Assembly: GCA_030059675.1 (NCBI GenBank) | Contig: JANVYQ010000010.1 | Coordinates: 1-53,010 of the forward strand | Direction: 5' to 3' | Source: Candidatus Pelearchaeum maunauluense | GTDB lineage: Archaea > Thermoproteota > Nitrososphaeria_A > Caldarchaeales > Caldarchaeaceae | DNA: 53,010 nt | Part shown: in pieces, positions 7,723 to 16,332 of the stretch | How the letters are laid out: each line of letters begins with the position of its first letter | Numbering within the stretch: position 1 is the stretch's first letter | Notes under the pieces: model-generated | The model's input: only the letters and a program-made list of their open reading frames with translations | The model's database searches: none | What the model was told of the DNA's origin: nothing | Position numbers and translations under genes: made by a program

Positions 7723-8826
7723 GTGAAAGAGGAGGTCTACTGCTATCTCTGCGGCGAGCCGCGTGGAGATGTTGTGGATTGGCGCTGCCACTCCTGCGGC
7801 GGCCCCCTCACACTCCAACACGAAAATACCTTCTCAATACAACGTATAGTAACTACCCGTTTTAGTATGTGGAGATATGCTCACGCATTAGCGCCCTCAA
7901 TTGTGCGCGAGCCTGTTAGCCTGGGTGAGGGATGCACGCCGCTTGTGAATGCGGTAAAGAGCAATATTTGGATGAAGTTGGAGTATGTTATGCCTACTTT
8001 ATCCTTCAAGGATAGGGGCTCGGCCGCGCTTATGAGTTATGTCCGTTCTTTCGCTGGTAGTAGGAACATCAGAGGCGTGTCAGAGGATTCTTCTGGTAAT
8101 GCTGGAGCCTCAATAGCAGCTTATGCATCGTACGCTGGTCTGGAGTGCAGGATATTCGCGCCCACCACCATCTCGGAGCACAAGGAGCGCCAAATACAGG
8201 CGTTGGGAGCTAGGCTGGAGAAGCTCTCAGGAAGCAGGGAGCTAATCACCCAAGCAGCCGCGAGCGCGGATAGTGGATTCATCTACGTAGGCCACGCGTG
8301 GAACCCCTACTTCATAGAAGGGATTAAGACCCTGGCATACGAGCTGGCCGAGCAGTTTAGATGGAACAGCCCCGACGTAATATACGTCCCAGTGTCGGCA
8401 GGTACTATACTCCTGGGAGTAATCTATGGCTTCAAACATCTCCTTGAGTCTGGAGCTATTGAGCGGATGCCCACGATAGTTGCTGTCCAGCCCAGAAGCA
8501 TGTCTCCCCTCTACTATGAGCTGCGCGGAGAGAAGTACGACCCGTCCCAGTTTAGGGTTGGTGTGGCTGACGCGCTCACAGTAGCTGAGCCGCCGCGCCT
8601 GTCTGAGATGGTGAGAGAACTCACAATCATACGCGGAGATGTTAGGATTGTCTCAGACGAGGAGATACTAAGAGCCCACCGCGAGCTTGGTCTTATGGGC
8701 TTCCACGTGGAGCCGTCATCAGCGGTAGGATATGCCGCGCTCAGACGCGAGATAGACGAGATTATATCATCAGAGAAGGAGGCTGTAGTGATATTAACGG
8801 GCGCAGGCCTAAAGACGCCGCGATAG
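7723..8826 (+). CDS. thrC: Threonine synthase (PLP-dependent, zinc-ribbon type)
   Basis: A 367-residue fold-type II PLP enzyme that converts O-phosphohomoserine to threonine. The N-terminal zinc ribbon is Cys7-x2-Cys10 and Cys22-x2-Cys25, typical of archaeal ThrC. The PLP lysine lies in LSFKDRGS (Lys96), and EDSSGNAG provides the Asn and phosphate contacts. LTGAGLK near the C-terminus resembles the pyridine-nitrogen loop. GTG 7723 is the start; the ATG two bases upstream is immediately followed by TGA. The closely spaced MFS gene downstream may handle a related amino acid. Other threonine-synthase-like lyases exist, so the exact substrate is inferred. Confidence 0.88.
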   Translation: MKEEVYCYLCGEPRGDVVDWRCHSCGGPLTLQHENTFSIQRIVTTRFSMWRYAHALAPSIVREPVSLGEGCTPLVNAVKSNIWMKLEYVMPTLSFKDRGSAALMSYVRSFAGSRNIRGVSEDSSGNAGASIAAYASYAGLECRIFAPTTISEHKERQIQALGARLEKLSGSRELITQAAASADSGFIYVGHAWNPYFIEGIKTLAYELAEQFRWNSPDVIYVPVSAGTILLGVIYGFKHLLESGAIERMPTIVAVQPRSMSPLYYELRGEKYDPSQFRVGVADALTVAEPPRLSEMVRELTIIRGDVRIVSDEEILRAHRELGLMGFHVEPSSAVGYAALRREIDEIISSEKEAVVILTGAGLKTPR

Positions 8827-8882
8827 CCCTATATAGTATATCAAGCCGTTGAGATTATGGTAAGCAAGGTTCTTGGGCTGTC

Positions 8883-10013
8883 ATGTCAATAAACGAAAAC
8901 TTCCCGTTCATAAGGTTCGGTTCAGGCCTAGCGCTGGTTGGGCTATCAATAGCAGCTATGATGTGGATGTCCCAAGTACTGGCGACAAACGAGTTCAACG
9001 CAAGCTACACTGACCTAGGGATAATGGGTGCTTTGAGGTCCATACTCTACATAGTCCTCCCATTCCTAATAGGCTACATACTGCACAGGGTAAACAAGAA
9101 GTATGCGCTCACGCTCTCAGCCGTCTTCATGTCGCTCTCGAGCCTAACCCTCGCGTTTTCTAAAGACCTTCTAGGCGTTTTCCTCTCTCAGGTAGTCTTC
9201 GGCGCCGCTCTGGTTTTCTACTGGCCCGTCGCCGAGGCGCTTTTAGCTGATGTCTTCAAACCAGAAGAAAGACTGCGCGCGTTCGGGAAGTATAGCGCTG
9301 CATGCTCTCTGGGGTTCATGCTGGGCGCGATATTCGGCGGCGTGGTAGGCCAGCTAATAGGGCTTAGGAGCATGTTCATGCTCTCGGCAATAATATCCGC
9401 CGCAGCTATACCGCCGCTGCTAGGCCTCAAAGTAAGCGGATACAGCAACACAAAACCCAAGGCTATAAGCATAAGCTTCTTCACGGCTCTCATACCCGCG
9501 TATGTTCTAACCCTGCCATTCACGGCAACTCTCGCCTCGGTCTTGGCGTTAGTCCCAGGCTACGCTGCCAACATAGGGTTTGTGGAGCTGGAGATAGGGC
9601 TTATGTCAGTCCCCATGTGGTTCTTCAGGGTTGTCGCGTCCATCTACCTAGCCATGAGGCCGCCCAAAAACATGTTTCACGTACTCCTCTTGGTGGGGTT
9701 TATGATGGGAGGCCCCCTAATCCTGAACGCCTTCATACCAGGCTACCCAACGATGATACTCCTCCTAATACTCGTGGGAACTTCAGCAAGCATATTCTAC
9801 GCTGTAATCTTCTACATAGTCTCTGCCGTAGCTTCGGAGAGGCCCGAGGTGGCAATAGGCGGCTTTGAGTCCATGATTGGGATAGGGTTTTTCGTAGGCC
9901 CGCCCATATCGGGGGCTTTGGCCGACATGTTGGGGATAAGCAACCTCTTCCTCCTCCTAGCTGCGGCCAGCCTGGCAGCGGGTATGGCGAGCAGCGTATT
10001 TAGACAACGTTAA
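8883..10013 (+). CDS. Major facilitator superfamily transporter
   Basis: A 376-residue polytopic membrane protein with about 12 predicted helices. Motifs include VNKKYALTLSAVF in the loop after helix 2 and PVAEALLADVFKPEERLRAFG, the second-loop region typical of MFS. The N-terminus is short and cytoplasmic. It follows threonine synthase by 56 bp, with a TATA-like CTATATAG (8830-8837) between, so it may have its own promoter. Substrate unknown; an amino-acid or metabolite exporter would fit the neighbour but is a guess. Its TAA and the stop of the next gene share the 4-bp palindrome TTAA (10010-10013). Confidence 0.88.
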   Translation: MSINENFPFIRFGSGLALVGLSIAAMMWMSQVLATNEFNASYTDLGIMGALRSILYIVLPFLIGYILHRVNKKYALTLSAVFMSLSSLTLAFSKDLLGVFLSQVVFGAALVFYWPVAEALLADVFKPEERLRAFGKYSAACSLGFMLGAIFGGVVGQLIGLRSMFMLSAIISAAAIPPLLGLKVSGYSNTKPKAISISFFTALIPAYVLTLPFTATLASVLALVPGYAANIGFVELEIGLMSVPMWFFRVVASIYLAMRPPKNMFHVLLLVGFMMGGPLILNAFIPGYPTMILLLILVGTSASIFYAVIFYIVSAVASERPEVAIGGFESMIGIGFFVGPPISGALADMLGISNLFLLLAAASLAAGMASSVFRQR

Positions 10014-11050
10014 ACAGACTCTATCGTAATAAGCCTGGAGGGTATCCTAACAAACCTATTGACCGTAACCTCAGCTATTATCTTACAGTTCCGCGTAACG
10101 CTCACAGCATTCCATATGATTGACCTAACTATCGCCGCAACCCGCGGGTTGGAAGCCTTGCCGATAATGTCCTCCGCATAGGTGAAGTGCTCGCCAAAAG
10201 CCTTCCTGGTGGTGTCTATCACCTCGTTAGCAAGCCACGAGTCGAGACTAAAGAAAGACTTCATCGTCTTGCCGAATAGCACTTGTACGGTCTCGTGTAA
10301 TCTTCCCAGCTCTTCCTTAACCTCCTTGGAGAGCTTGTAGCCTCGTAGCACATTGGCCTCCATGGCGGACATGTGTATTGAGTCTGCTATCTCCTCAAGA
10401 GCCCTAACCACCAGCCTATCGCCGATGGCGTGGAGATAAGCTTCTGGAGCCGCCTCACCTAGAAGACCTGACTTAACCTTGGCGAATATCTGACGTATGC
10501 AGAGGAAGTATAGCCCATCTATCTTATTCTCAATCGTGCTAATCTCATTAATCAGCTCATACCTCTCCTTGGTGAGCGTCTCGTTAAGATGGTTCATCAT
10601 AGTGGTAATCATCACTTGAATCCGCTTCAGCAGCGTCTCCACTGGGAACTTCTGGGGGTCTACGAATGACTGCATTATGACGCGGCGGTAAGTCTGCTCC
10701 ACAATCTCCATACCTGGCAGAAGGTCTATCGTGGCCATAATCGCAGACTGCACGTCTGCTGGTATCCCATCTCCTCCTATGATTTTAATGCCCTCAAAAC
10801 CCTGCAGGTAGGCTGCGATAATGAGCCTGCTTAGGAGCTCCTTATCCCTGAACTTCTCTAGGTCTAGAGTGCAGTAATACTGCTGGCTGGTAGGCTTCAT
10901 CTCTGGGCTTAAGTGCAGCCCCCCGTCGGGGGTCTCCGTCAATGTGACGACATCACCAGGCTTTAAGCCAAGTCTACGCACCCACTCATGGGGTAGGGAG
11001 ACGGTTAGCGTGCCTGAGCCGACTTTTTGCAGACGACGGCTATGAGGCAT
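10010..11050 (-). CDS. PhoU-like regulator with AbrB-type DNA-binding N-terminus
   Basis: A 346-residue protein of the archaeal PhoU family. Residues 1-50 form a SpoVT/AbrB swapped-hairpin domain (LQKVGSGTLTVSLPHEWVRRLGLKPGD), expected to bind DNA. The rest comprises two PhoU helical bundles that in the family bind metal clusters and control phosphate uptake. There is no pst transporter next to it. The promoter has a TATA box at 11072-11080 placed for a leaderless transcript starting at the ATG, and a perfect 16-bp palindrome fills the space between. Because the protein carries an AbrB domain, autoregulation is a natural inference. Confidence 0.9.
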   Translation of the reverse strand: MPHSRRLQKVGSGTLTVSLPHEWVRRLGLKPGDVVTLTETPDGGLHLSPEMKPTSQQYYCTLDLEKFRDKELLSRLIIAAYLQGFEGIKIIGGDGIPADVQSAIMATIDLLPGMEIVEQTYRRVIMQSFVDPQKFPVETLLKRIQVMITTMMNHLNETLTKERYELINEISTIENKIDGLYFLCIRQIFAKVKSGLLGEAAPEAYLHAIGDRLVVRALEEIADSIHMSAMEANVLRGYKLSKEVKEELGRLHETVQVLFGKTMKSFFSLDSWLANEVIDTTRKAFGEHFTYAEDIIGKASNPRVAAIVRSIIWNAVSVTRNCKIIAEVTVNRFVRIPSRLITIESV

Positions 11051-11055
11051 ACTGA

Positions 11056-11071
11056 TATTTACTAGTAAATA
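11056..11071. promoter_or_regulatory. Perfect 16-bp palindromic operator before the PhoU-like gene
   Basis: TATTTACTAGTAAATA is an exact palindrome lying between the minus-strand TATA box (11072-11080) and the predicted start of transcription/translation at 11050. Protein bound here would block RNA polymerase loading. It is also about 60 bp upstream of the divergent zinc-ribbon gene, so it may affect both. Confidence 0.55.
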
Positions 11072-11124
11072 CTATATATGCATAACCCTCATAAATCATA
11101 ACACGGTCATAAACACTACCAAAC

Positions 11125-11331
11125 ATGACGCAGGAGACAGTAGTAGTTCAGAAGTCGTCGCGTCGGAGCTATGCGAACGGCTACAAATACTGCTCCCGCT
11201 GCCGCGCGTATCACCTAACCGACGGGGTTAGGTGCCCATACTGCGGCATACTGCTCCGGAACTCGCCGCGGAAGAAGAAGCCCAGCAGCGCCAGCAGGTA
11301 CGTAAACGTGGATGAGAAGATACTCTCATAA
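11125..11331 (+). CDS. Small zinc-ribbon protein
   Basis: A 68-residue basic protein. Cys23-x2-Cys26 and Cys37-x2-Cys40 form one zinc ribbon (YCSRCRAYHL and RCPYCGILL), followed by a Lys/Arg/Ser-rich tail. Such small ribbons are often nucleic-acid or ribosome-associated in archaea, but I recognise no specific family. It is divergent from the PhoU-like regulator, with 74 bp containing the palindromic operator. A run of GGGTTATTTAACCC-like sequence lies downstream, probably the promoter of the next gene. Confidence 0.82.
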   Translation: MTQETVVVQKSSRRSYANGYKYCSRCRAYHLTDGVRCPYCGILLRNSPRKKKPSSASRYVNVDEKILS

Positions 11332-11418
11332 ACCAAGGTTAGGGTTATTTAACCCGTCCTCCTAACGGGGGCGGGGATGGCATTAAGCAAATAACCCACG
11401 CGGCGTAGTTCTTGCACT

Positions 11419-12579
11419 ATGGGGCGGGGGGAGCTCCTGGGATACGTCGCGGACGTCGCAGCAACGCTGGTGCGTATAAACACCGAGAACCCTCCTGGAC
11501 GGGAGCTGCAGGCGGCCAGCTACCTCGCTGAGCGTGCCGCTGAGCTGGGGCTTAAAGCCGTTGTTGAGCGGCTCGACGCGGAGCGCGGGAGTGTAGTGGC
11601 AACTCTAGAGACTGGCGGAGAGGGGCCTACGCTGATGCTAAACTCCCACTTGGATACTGTTCCAGCGGGAGATTTGGAGGCATGGGACATAAACCCGTTC
11701 TACGGCGAGATACGGGACGGCGTGCTCCATGGCCTAGGAGCGGCCGACGCGAAGGGATGCGTAGCCTCAATGCTGGGAGCAGTTAAGCTACTGCTGGACG
11801 AGGGCAGGCGGTTAAGCGGCAGGCTAATACTAGCCGCGGTTGCCGATGAGGAGGTAAACGGCCTGGGGACGGTGCAGCTCCTAAAGAAGGGCTATAGGGC
11901 TGACTATGTAGTGGTGGGCGAGCCTACGGGGCTTAACGTCTGCCTTGGGAATAGGGGCCGCGGCGAGTTCGTGGTAACGGTTAGGGGCAGGTCTGCGCAC
12001 GCCAGCTCACCAGCCTTCGGCGTCAACGCTATAGGTGTTGCGGCCGAGCTTGTTAGGCGTTTCAAGCGGCTCGAGAAAGGCTATGGCAAGCGCCACCCAG
12101 AGCTGGGTAGGTGCAGCGCCTCGGTTACGATGATAAGCGGGGGCGTTAAGCCGAACGTGATACCTGATAGCTGCTCAATAACCCTAGACTGGCGGACAAC
12201 GCCCTACGAGGATATAGAGGCGGTTAGGAGGAGGATAGCCGCGATTTCGTCCTCGGTGGTGGGAAAGTATCGCGGCGCCTCGTTCAGTGTAAAGACGGTG
12301 AGCTACGCTCCCCCAGTCGCTACCTCTAAGCGCTCTAGGGTTGTTAAGGCTGCGCTGAATGCTTTGAGGAGGGTGGGTAGGAGGCCGAGGCTCACCGCAT
12401 TCACAGCCACGACGGACCTCAGTAGGATAGCCAAGCACAGCGAGGCGGAAGGCGTAATACTCGGCCCTGGAAGCCTCGCGGTAATACACAGCCCCCGCGA
12501 GCATGTACGGCTTGATGAGCTGGCCGAAGCGGCGCAGGTCTACGCCAACATAGTTGAAGAGCTGCTCTCAAAGACTTAA
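11419..12579 (+). CDS. M20 family deacylase/peptidase (ArgE/DapE-like)
   Basis: A 386-residue di-zinc hydrolase of the ArgE/DapE/ACY1 group, which removes acyl groups from amino acids or cleaves small peptides. Metal-site motifs are NSHLDTVP (His77), GLGAADAKG (Asp110) and VADEEVNG (Glu-Glu about 143). A dimerisation domain with GRSAHASSPAFGVNAI follows and the catalytic fold resumes near the C-terminus (HSPREHVR). Length is typical. Substrate is uncertain, since no arginine or lysine biosynthesis genes adjoin it. The next gene is packed directly behind it, with a start inside or 26 bp after this stop, so they are probably co-transcribed. Confidence 0.88.
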   Translation: MGRGELLGYVADVAATLVRINTENPPGRELQAASYLAERAAELGLKAVVERLDAERGSVVATLETGGEGPTLMLNSHLDTVPAGDLEAWDINPFYGEIRDGVLHGLGAADAKGCVASMLGAVKLLLDEGRRLSGRLILAAVADEEVNGLGTVQLLKKGYRADYVVVGEPTGLNVCLGNRGRGEFVVTVRGRSAHASSPAFGVNAIGVAAELVRRFKRLEKGYGKRHPELGRCSASVTMISGGVKPNVIPDSCSITLDWRTTPYEDIEAVRRRIAAISSSVVGKYRGASFSVKTVSYAPPVATSKRSRVVKAALNALRRVGRRPRLTAFTATTDLSRIAKHSEAEGVILGPGSLAVIHSPREHVRLDELAEAAQVYANIVEELLSKT

Positions 12580-12604
12580 GAGCGGAACGCTCACAGGTAG
12601 GGGT

Positions 12605-13792
12605 GTGGAGCTTAGCGCTGATTTTCTGACACGGCTCAGAGAGGCTTCACAAAAGGTAAGGGAAGCAGAAAGGGCGTGTGTTGTCTTCCATAATGATGCC
12701 GACGGCCTATGCGCGGCCTCGCTAATGCTAGCAACACTGGAGAAGATGGGAATGGAGGCCAGGCAGGTATGCATAGAGAAGATACACCTAGCTGTGGTTG
12801 AGAAGATTCACCGACTCCCAGAACAGCTCTTCATCTACCTAGACATAGGCTCTGGGAGGGCAGACCTGATAGCGGAGCAGAAGAGTAGCGGGCAGTATGT
12901 CATCATAGTAGACCACCACGACCCAAGAGAGGTTGTTGATTCTGGCGTGTTGAACGTTAATGCGGAGTTGTATGGGTATTCTGGGGAGAGCGATGTTAGC
13001 GGCTCAACAACCACCTACCTGCTTGCTAGAGAGCTTGGGCTGGAGAAGCATGAAGCTTGGAAGGCTGTTGTAGGCTCTGCCGAGATACCTGGAAAGCTAG
13101 TCTCGCTCAATAGGGTGGCGCTGGACGATGCTGTGGCTGCTGGAGAGGTTGAGATAATCGCGGGAGACGAGGAGAAGTATAGAATAAAGGCGTTTAAACA
13201 GCTTTGGAACAGGCTCTCCACAACCTTCACGCTGGTGGGGAGCGTAGGCTACTACCGCGAAGGCCCCGCAAAGGTTCTCGGCTTCTGTAAAAGCAGGAGG
13301 ATAGATAGGCGGATTGTTGAGGAGTTGGAAAACATGCGTAGAGAAGCATTTAGAAGCGCTGACGCGTTACTAGCCCAGCGGAGGCTCGACAGACATGGGA
13401 GGGTGCAGTGGTTTCATGTGGGAGACCTATTCAGGGGCATGGGTAGCAAGGTCATAGGAACATACACCTCGGTGCTGAGCTACCGCGCATTCATAGACCA
13501 GAGACGCTATCTCGTTGGGTTTATGAACTATGAGGCTCACATACCTGGCTTGGGCGAGGTGGGCGGTAGCTGGGTTAAGGCTTCCCTGAGGGCGCCGCGC
13601 CAGCTTGCGGAGCTTATACGCTCAGGCCAGATGCCACCAACCTCGCGCATAGCTGAGGAGGCTGCATCTAAAGTAGGCGGAACAGCAGACGGCCACGCTG
13701 TAGCGGCCTCGGCGATAATACCACGCGGAGAGGAGGAGGTGTTCATAGAGTATCTGGATAAGCTGGCTAACGTAGGTATTGGTGAAGCCTAA
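12605..13792 (+). CDS. DHH-family phosphoesterase (RecJ-like)
   Basis: A protein of about 395 residues with the DHH phosphoesterase motifs: FHNDADGLCAAS (first Asp pair), YLDIGSG and VIIVDHHDP (the DHH signature). A C-terminal DHHA1-like domain with late GG motifs follows. Family members are manganese-dependent 5'-3' exonucleases or nano-RNases; archaeal versions partner with the replisome (GAN/RecJ) or degrade oligonucleotides. The open frame reaches back to TTG 12554 inside the previous gene. GTG 12605 is preferred because AGGTAGGGG precedes it and the extra residues look non-conserved. Exact substrate unclear. Confidence 0.86.
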   Translation: MELSADFLTRLREASQKVREAERACVVFHNDADGLCAASLMLATLEKMGMEARQVCIEKIHLAVVEKIHRLPEQLFIYLDIGSGRADLIAEQKSSGQYVIIVDHHDPREVVDSGVLNVNAELYGYSGESDVSGSTTTYLLARELGLEKHEAWKAVVGSAEIPGKLVSLNRVALDDAVAAGEVEIIAGDEEKYRIKAFKQLWNRLSTTFTLVGSVGYYREGPAKVLGFCKSRRIDRRIVEELENMRREAFRSADALLAQRRLDRHGRVQWFHVGDLFRGMGSKVIGTYTSVLSYRAFIDQRRYLVGFMNYEAHIPGLGEVGGSWVKASLRAPRQLAELIRSGQMPPTSRIAEEAASKVGGTADGHAVAASAIIPRGEEEVFIEYLDKLANVGIGEA

Positions 13793-15128
13793 CCATCAAG
13801 AGCGCCATATGCTTAATCCCAGCGATGAAGTCCTGCTCCCTTATGTTCTCATTGGGGGCGTGGGCTAGTGAGCCTGGGTAGCCTACGCCAGTGGAGACGC
13901 ATGGTATCCCAAGCCTCTCTGTAATCACGTACATAGGCCCAGAGCCAGCGCCAGATGGGTAGAGTACTGGCTCAACGCCATACGCTACCCGTGCAGTCTC
14001 GGCGACAGCCTCAACGAAGGGGGAGTCTGGCGCTGTCCTGGCCGCTGGATAGCCCTGTACCATGTTGAGGGATATGTCTGTGAAGCCATGCTTCCTGATG
14101 TGGGCTTCAAGCTTTCGGAGTATGTCTCGCGGCTCCTGGCGCGGCACGAGCCTGAAGTCAAGCTTGGTAGATGCGCGTGAGGGGAGGACTGTCTTGCTAC
14201 CAGCTCCAGTATAGCCTGCTACGATGCCGCAGATGTTGACGGCCGGCTCCAGCAATAGCGCTCTTAGAGCTTCCTTCCCACCTCTTCCACCCACCGTAAT
14301 CTCTGCGCCGAAGAGCTCCTTTACATCAACCTCCGCTGGGTCTATATCCTCTAGGAGGGATAGCTGCTCCGCGCTGGGCTTCTCCACGTCGTCGTAGAAG
14401 CCGTCTATGAGTATAGCTCCGTCGTCTCCGCGTATCGTGTTGAGGAGCTTCACCAGACGCCACGCTGGGTTCTCAACGACGCAGCCCCACGATGAGTGGA
14501 GGTCGGTCGCGGCGCCGCGCGCCTCAAGCTCAACATAGAGAATCCCCTTAACGCCGAGGTAGATGACTGGCCGCTCAGCCCTGTTGCGGTAGCCATATTC
14601 CCACACACAGCCATCGGCGAAGAGCAAATCACTATGAAGCTTGCAGAACTTCTCCAGGGTCGGACTCCCTATCTCCTCCTCCCCCTCAATTAGAAACTTA
14701 ACATTAACGGGTGTCTCTCCGAGTGTATCAAGCAGTGAATCCACTGCGGCTATCCTCGCTGCTATATTCCCCTTATTATCCGCCGCCCCCCTTCCGTATA
14801 GCTTTCCATCACGCGCGGTGAGTGTGAATGGTGGTGATAGCCATTTATCCAGAGGCTCTGGAGGTTGTACATCGTAGTGGTTGTAGAACATGAGCGTTGC
14901 ATGGGCTTCTGCCTGAATCTCCCCAAAGACTACTGGGTTCCCGCCATGGTCTCGGTAGATGTCCGCGCGTATGCCCACCTCCTCAAGGAGCTCAGCCACC
15001 TGCGAAGCGCATTCCTCTATCCCCTCACCTGTAGCTGAGACGCTGGGCTGCTCCACCAAGCGTTTCAGAAAGCCTAGGTAGTGTTCGCGCTTAGACTCTA
15101 TGTGCTTGAAAAGCTCCTCAACAGCCAT
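13767..15128 (-). CDS. M20 family dipeptidase/metallopeptidase
   Basis: A 453-residue di-zinc peptidase, longer than the upstream M20 paralogue and of the carnosinase-like subgroup. Motifs are MFYNHYDVQPP (His, Asp), YGRGAADNKGN (bridging Asp), EGEEEIGS (catalytic Glu pair) and a C-terminal region with GVGYPGSLAHAPNE (last His ligand). It probably hydrolyses di- or tripeptides in the cytoplasm. The last 26 bp overlap the tail of the convergent DHH gene. A TATA-like GTTAAATACG on the minus strand about 35 bp upstream of the ATG fits a short-leader transcript. Confidence 0.9.
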   Translation of the reverse strand: MAVEELFKHIESKREHYLGFLKRLVEQPSVSATGEGIEECASQVAELLEEVGIRADIYRDHGGNPVVFGEIQAEAHATLMFYNHYDVQPPEPLDKWLSPPFTLTARDGKLYGRGAADNKGNIAARIAAVDSLLDTLGETPVNVKFLIEGEEEIGSPTLEKFCKLHSDLLFADGCVWEYGYRNRAERPVIYLGVKGILYVELEARGAATDLHSSWGCVVENPAWRLVKLLNTIRGDDGAILIDGFYDDVEKPSAEQLSLLEDIDPAEVDVKELFGAEITVGGRGGKEALRALLLEPAVNICGIVAGYTGAGSKTVLPSRASTKLDFRLVPRQEPRDILRKLEAHIRKHGFTDISLNMVQGYPAARTAPDSPFVEAVAETARVAYGVEPVLYPSGAGSGPMYVITERLGIPCVSTGVGYPGSLAHAPNENIREQDFIAGIKHMALLMVRLHQYLR

Positions 15129-15178
15129 TATAGGCTAACGCTCCCCAGCGGCGTATTTAACGCTACGCAGCCACACAT

Positions 15179-15313
15179 TCAATACTTAGACCTATCTCCC
15201 TCCAACAGCCCGCGCCCAATATGGATATTGTCAATATGCTTATTCAACTCCTTCTCGGTTTTAAACCCAGTATCGCAGTAAGGGCATTTGAATACCTTCT
15301 CTTCCGAGGACAT
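15179..15313 (-). CDS. C2H2 zinc-finger microprotein (44 aa)
   Basis: A very short gene. The minus strand encodes MSSEEKVFKCPYCDTGFKTE and then a helix ending in HIDNIH: Cys10-x2-Cys13-x12-His26-x4-His31, a classic C2H2 finger with its hydrophobic positions (Phe17, Leu23). Thirteen residues follow. A TATA box (AAAATATATG, 15333-15342) is centred 25 bp from the ATG, so the message would be leaderless, strong support for a real gene. Such single-finger proteins in archaea bind nucleic acid or act as antitoxin-like regulators; no specific function can be assigned. Confidence 0.75.
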   Translation of the reverse strand: MSSEEKVFKCPYCDTGFKTEKELNKHIDNIHIGRGLLEGDRSKY

Positions 15314-15364
15314 GGCTAATCACCAGTTAAGGAAAATATATGTGGGGAGATTTAAGTAGAGCGG

Positions 15365-16288
15365 CTACCACTTAACTTGGGATATGGCTTCGCGGATTAC
15401 GGAGACGCTCTTCATGAAGAGCTCCTTCTCGACATCGTTTAGCTGTAGTTCTATTATCTTCTCCACTCCTCCAGCCCCCAACATGCAGGGGACGACGGTG
15501 TAGATGTCCTTAACGCCATAGTGGCCGTCTAGGTAGGCTGAGGTGGGTATGACCTCCTTCGTGTCCCGTACTAATGCTTCAACCATCTGGGCTATCCCTG
15601 CTCCAGGGGCATGGTGGGCTGACCATCCCTTCAGCTTAATCACCTCAGCACCCGCCTTCCTAGTCCTCTCCACACGCTCGTTTATCACGGACTCGTCCAT
15701 GAAGCTGGAGAGCGGGCTTGCTCCTATGAAGGTTAGGCGTGGGAGGAGAACCATGCTGTCGCCATGCTCACCAATAACCATGCTCCTGATTGACTTATAG
15801 GATACGCCGAGCTTCTCGCGTATGAGGTATCTAAACCTACCCATGTCAAGGAGGCCGCTGAACCCCATGACTCTACGACTCTCAAAACCAGTGGCCCGCC
15901 ACATCACGTAGGTCATGACATCAAGCGGGTTAGTAACCACCAGCACCTTAGCCTTGGGCGCGTGCTCCTTAATTTCCTTCGCGACGCTCCTAATTATCTC
16001 GCTATTCTTATGCAGCAGGTCAAGCCGCGTCATATCCGCCTTCCTCACAATACCAGCAGTTACCACTACAACGTCTGAGCCTTCAATATCCTTGTAATCG
16101 TTGGTTCCCCTGACATCAACGTCCAAGTCTAGGATTGCGCAGGCGTGGTTTAGGTCTAGGGCCTCCCCCTGCGGAAGCCCCTCTATAATATCCAGCAGGG
16201 TTATATCGCCAAGCTCGCGCATAGCTATCTGGAGAGCTGCCGAAGTTCCAACGCGGCCAGCACCAACAACAGTTATCATACTCTTCAT
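15365..16288 (-). CDS. mdh: Malate dehydrogenase
   Basis: A 307-residue NAD(P)-dependent LDH/MDH-family enzyme that interconverts malate and oxaloacetate in the citric-acid cycle. The nucleotide site GAGRVG is at 8-13. The substrate loop reads RKADMTRLD; Arg at its start selects malate over lactate. The catalytic histidine is in IGEHGDSMV with the paired Asp in the usual place, and the substrate-binding Arg follows in RATGFESRRVMG. Length and motifs are those of the LDH-like archaeal MDH. It fits with succinyl-CoA synthetase 4 kb away. It lies about 50 bp upstream of the zinc-finger microprotein on the same strand. Confidence 0.92.
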   Translation of the reverse strand: MKSMITVVGAGRVGTSAALQIAMRELGDITLLDIIEGLPQGEALDLNHACAILDLDVDVRGTNDYKDIEGSDVVVVTAGIVRKADMTRLDLLHKNSEIIRSVAKEIKEHAPKAKVLVVTNPLDVMTYVMWRATGFESRRVMGFSGLLDMGRFRYLIREKLGVSYKSIRSMVIGEHGDSMVLLPRLTFIGASPLSSFMDESVINERVERTRKAGAEVIKLKGWSAHHAPGAGIAQMVEALVRDTKEVIPTSAYLDGHYGVKDIYTVVPCMLGAGGVEKIIELQLNDVEKELFMKSVSVIREAISQVKW

Positions 16289-16332
16289 ATCAGGAGCAGC
16301 TCATACTATCTATCTAAAAAAGAATGCGTGTG

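Noticed and set aside
7723..10013. MFS genes on both sides of threonine synthase as a tandem duplication
   Set aside because: Both are 376 aa, but loop motifs and helices differ; equal length looks coincidental.
11332..11418. GGGTTATTTAACCC and the G-rich stretch as a riboswitch or guide RNA
   Set aside because: No C/D or K-turn boxes and only a short hairpin; best read as the promoter region of the M20 gene.
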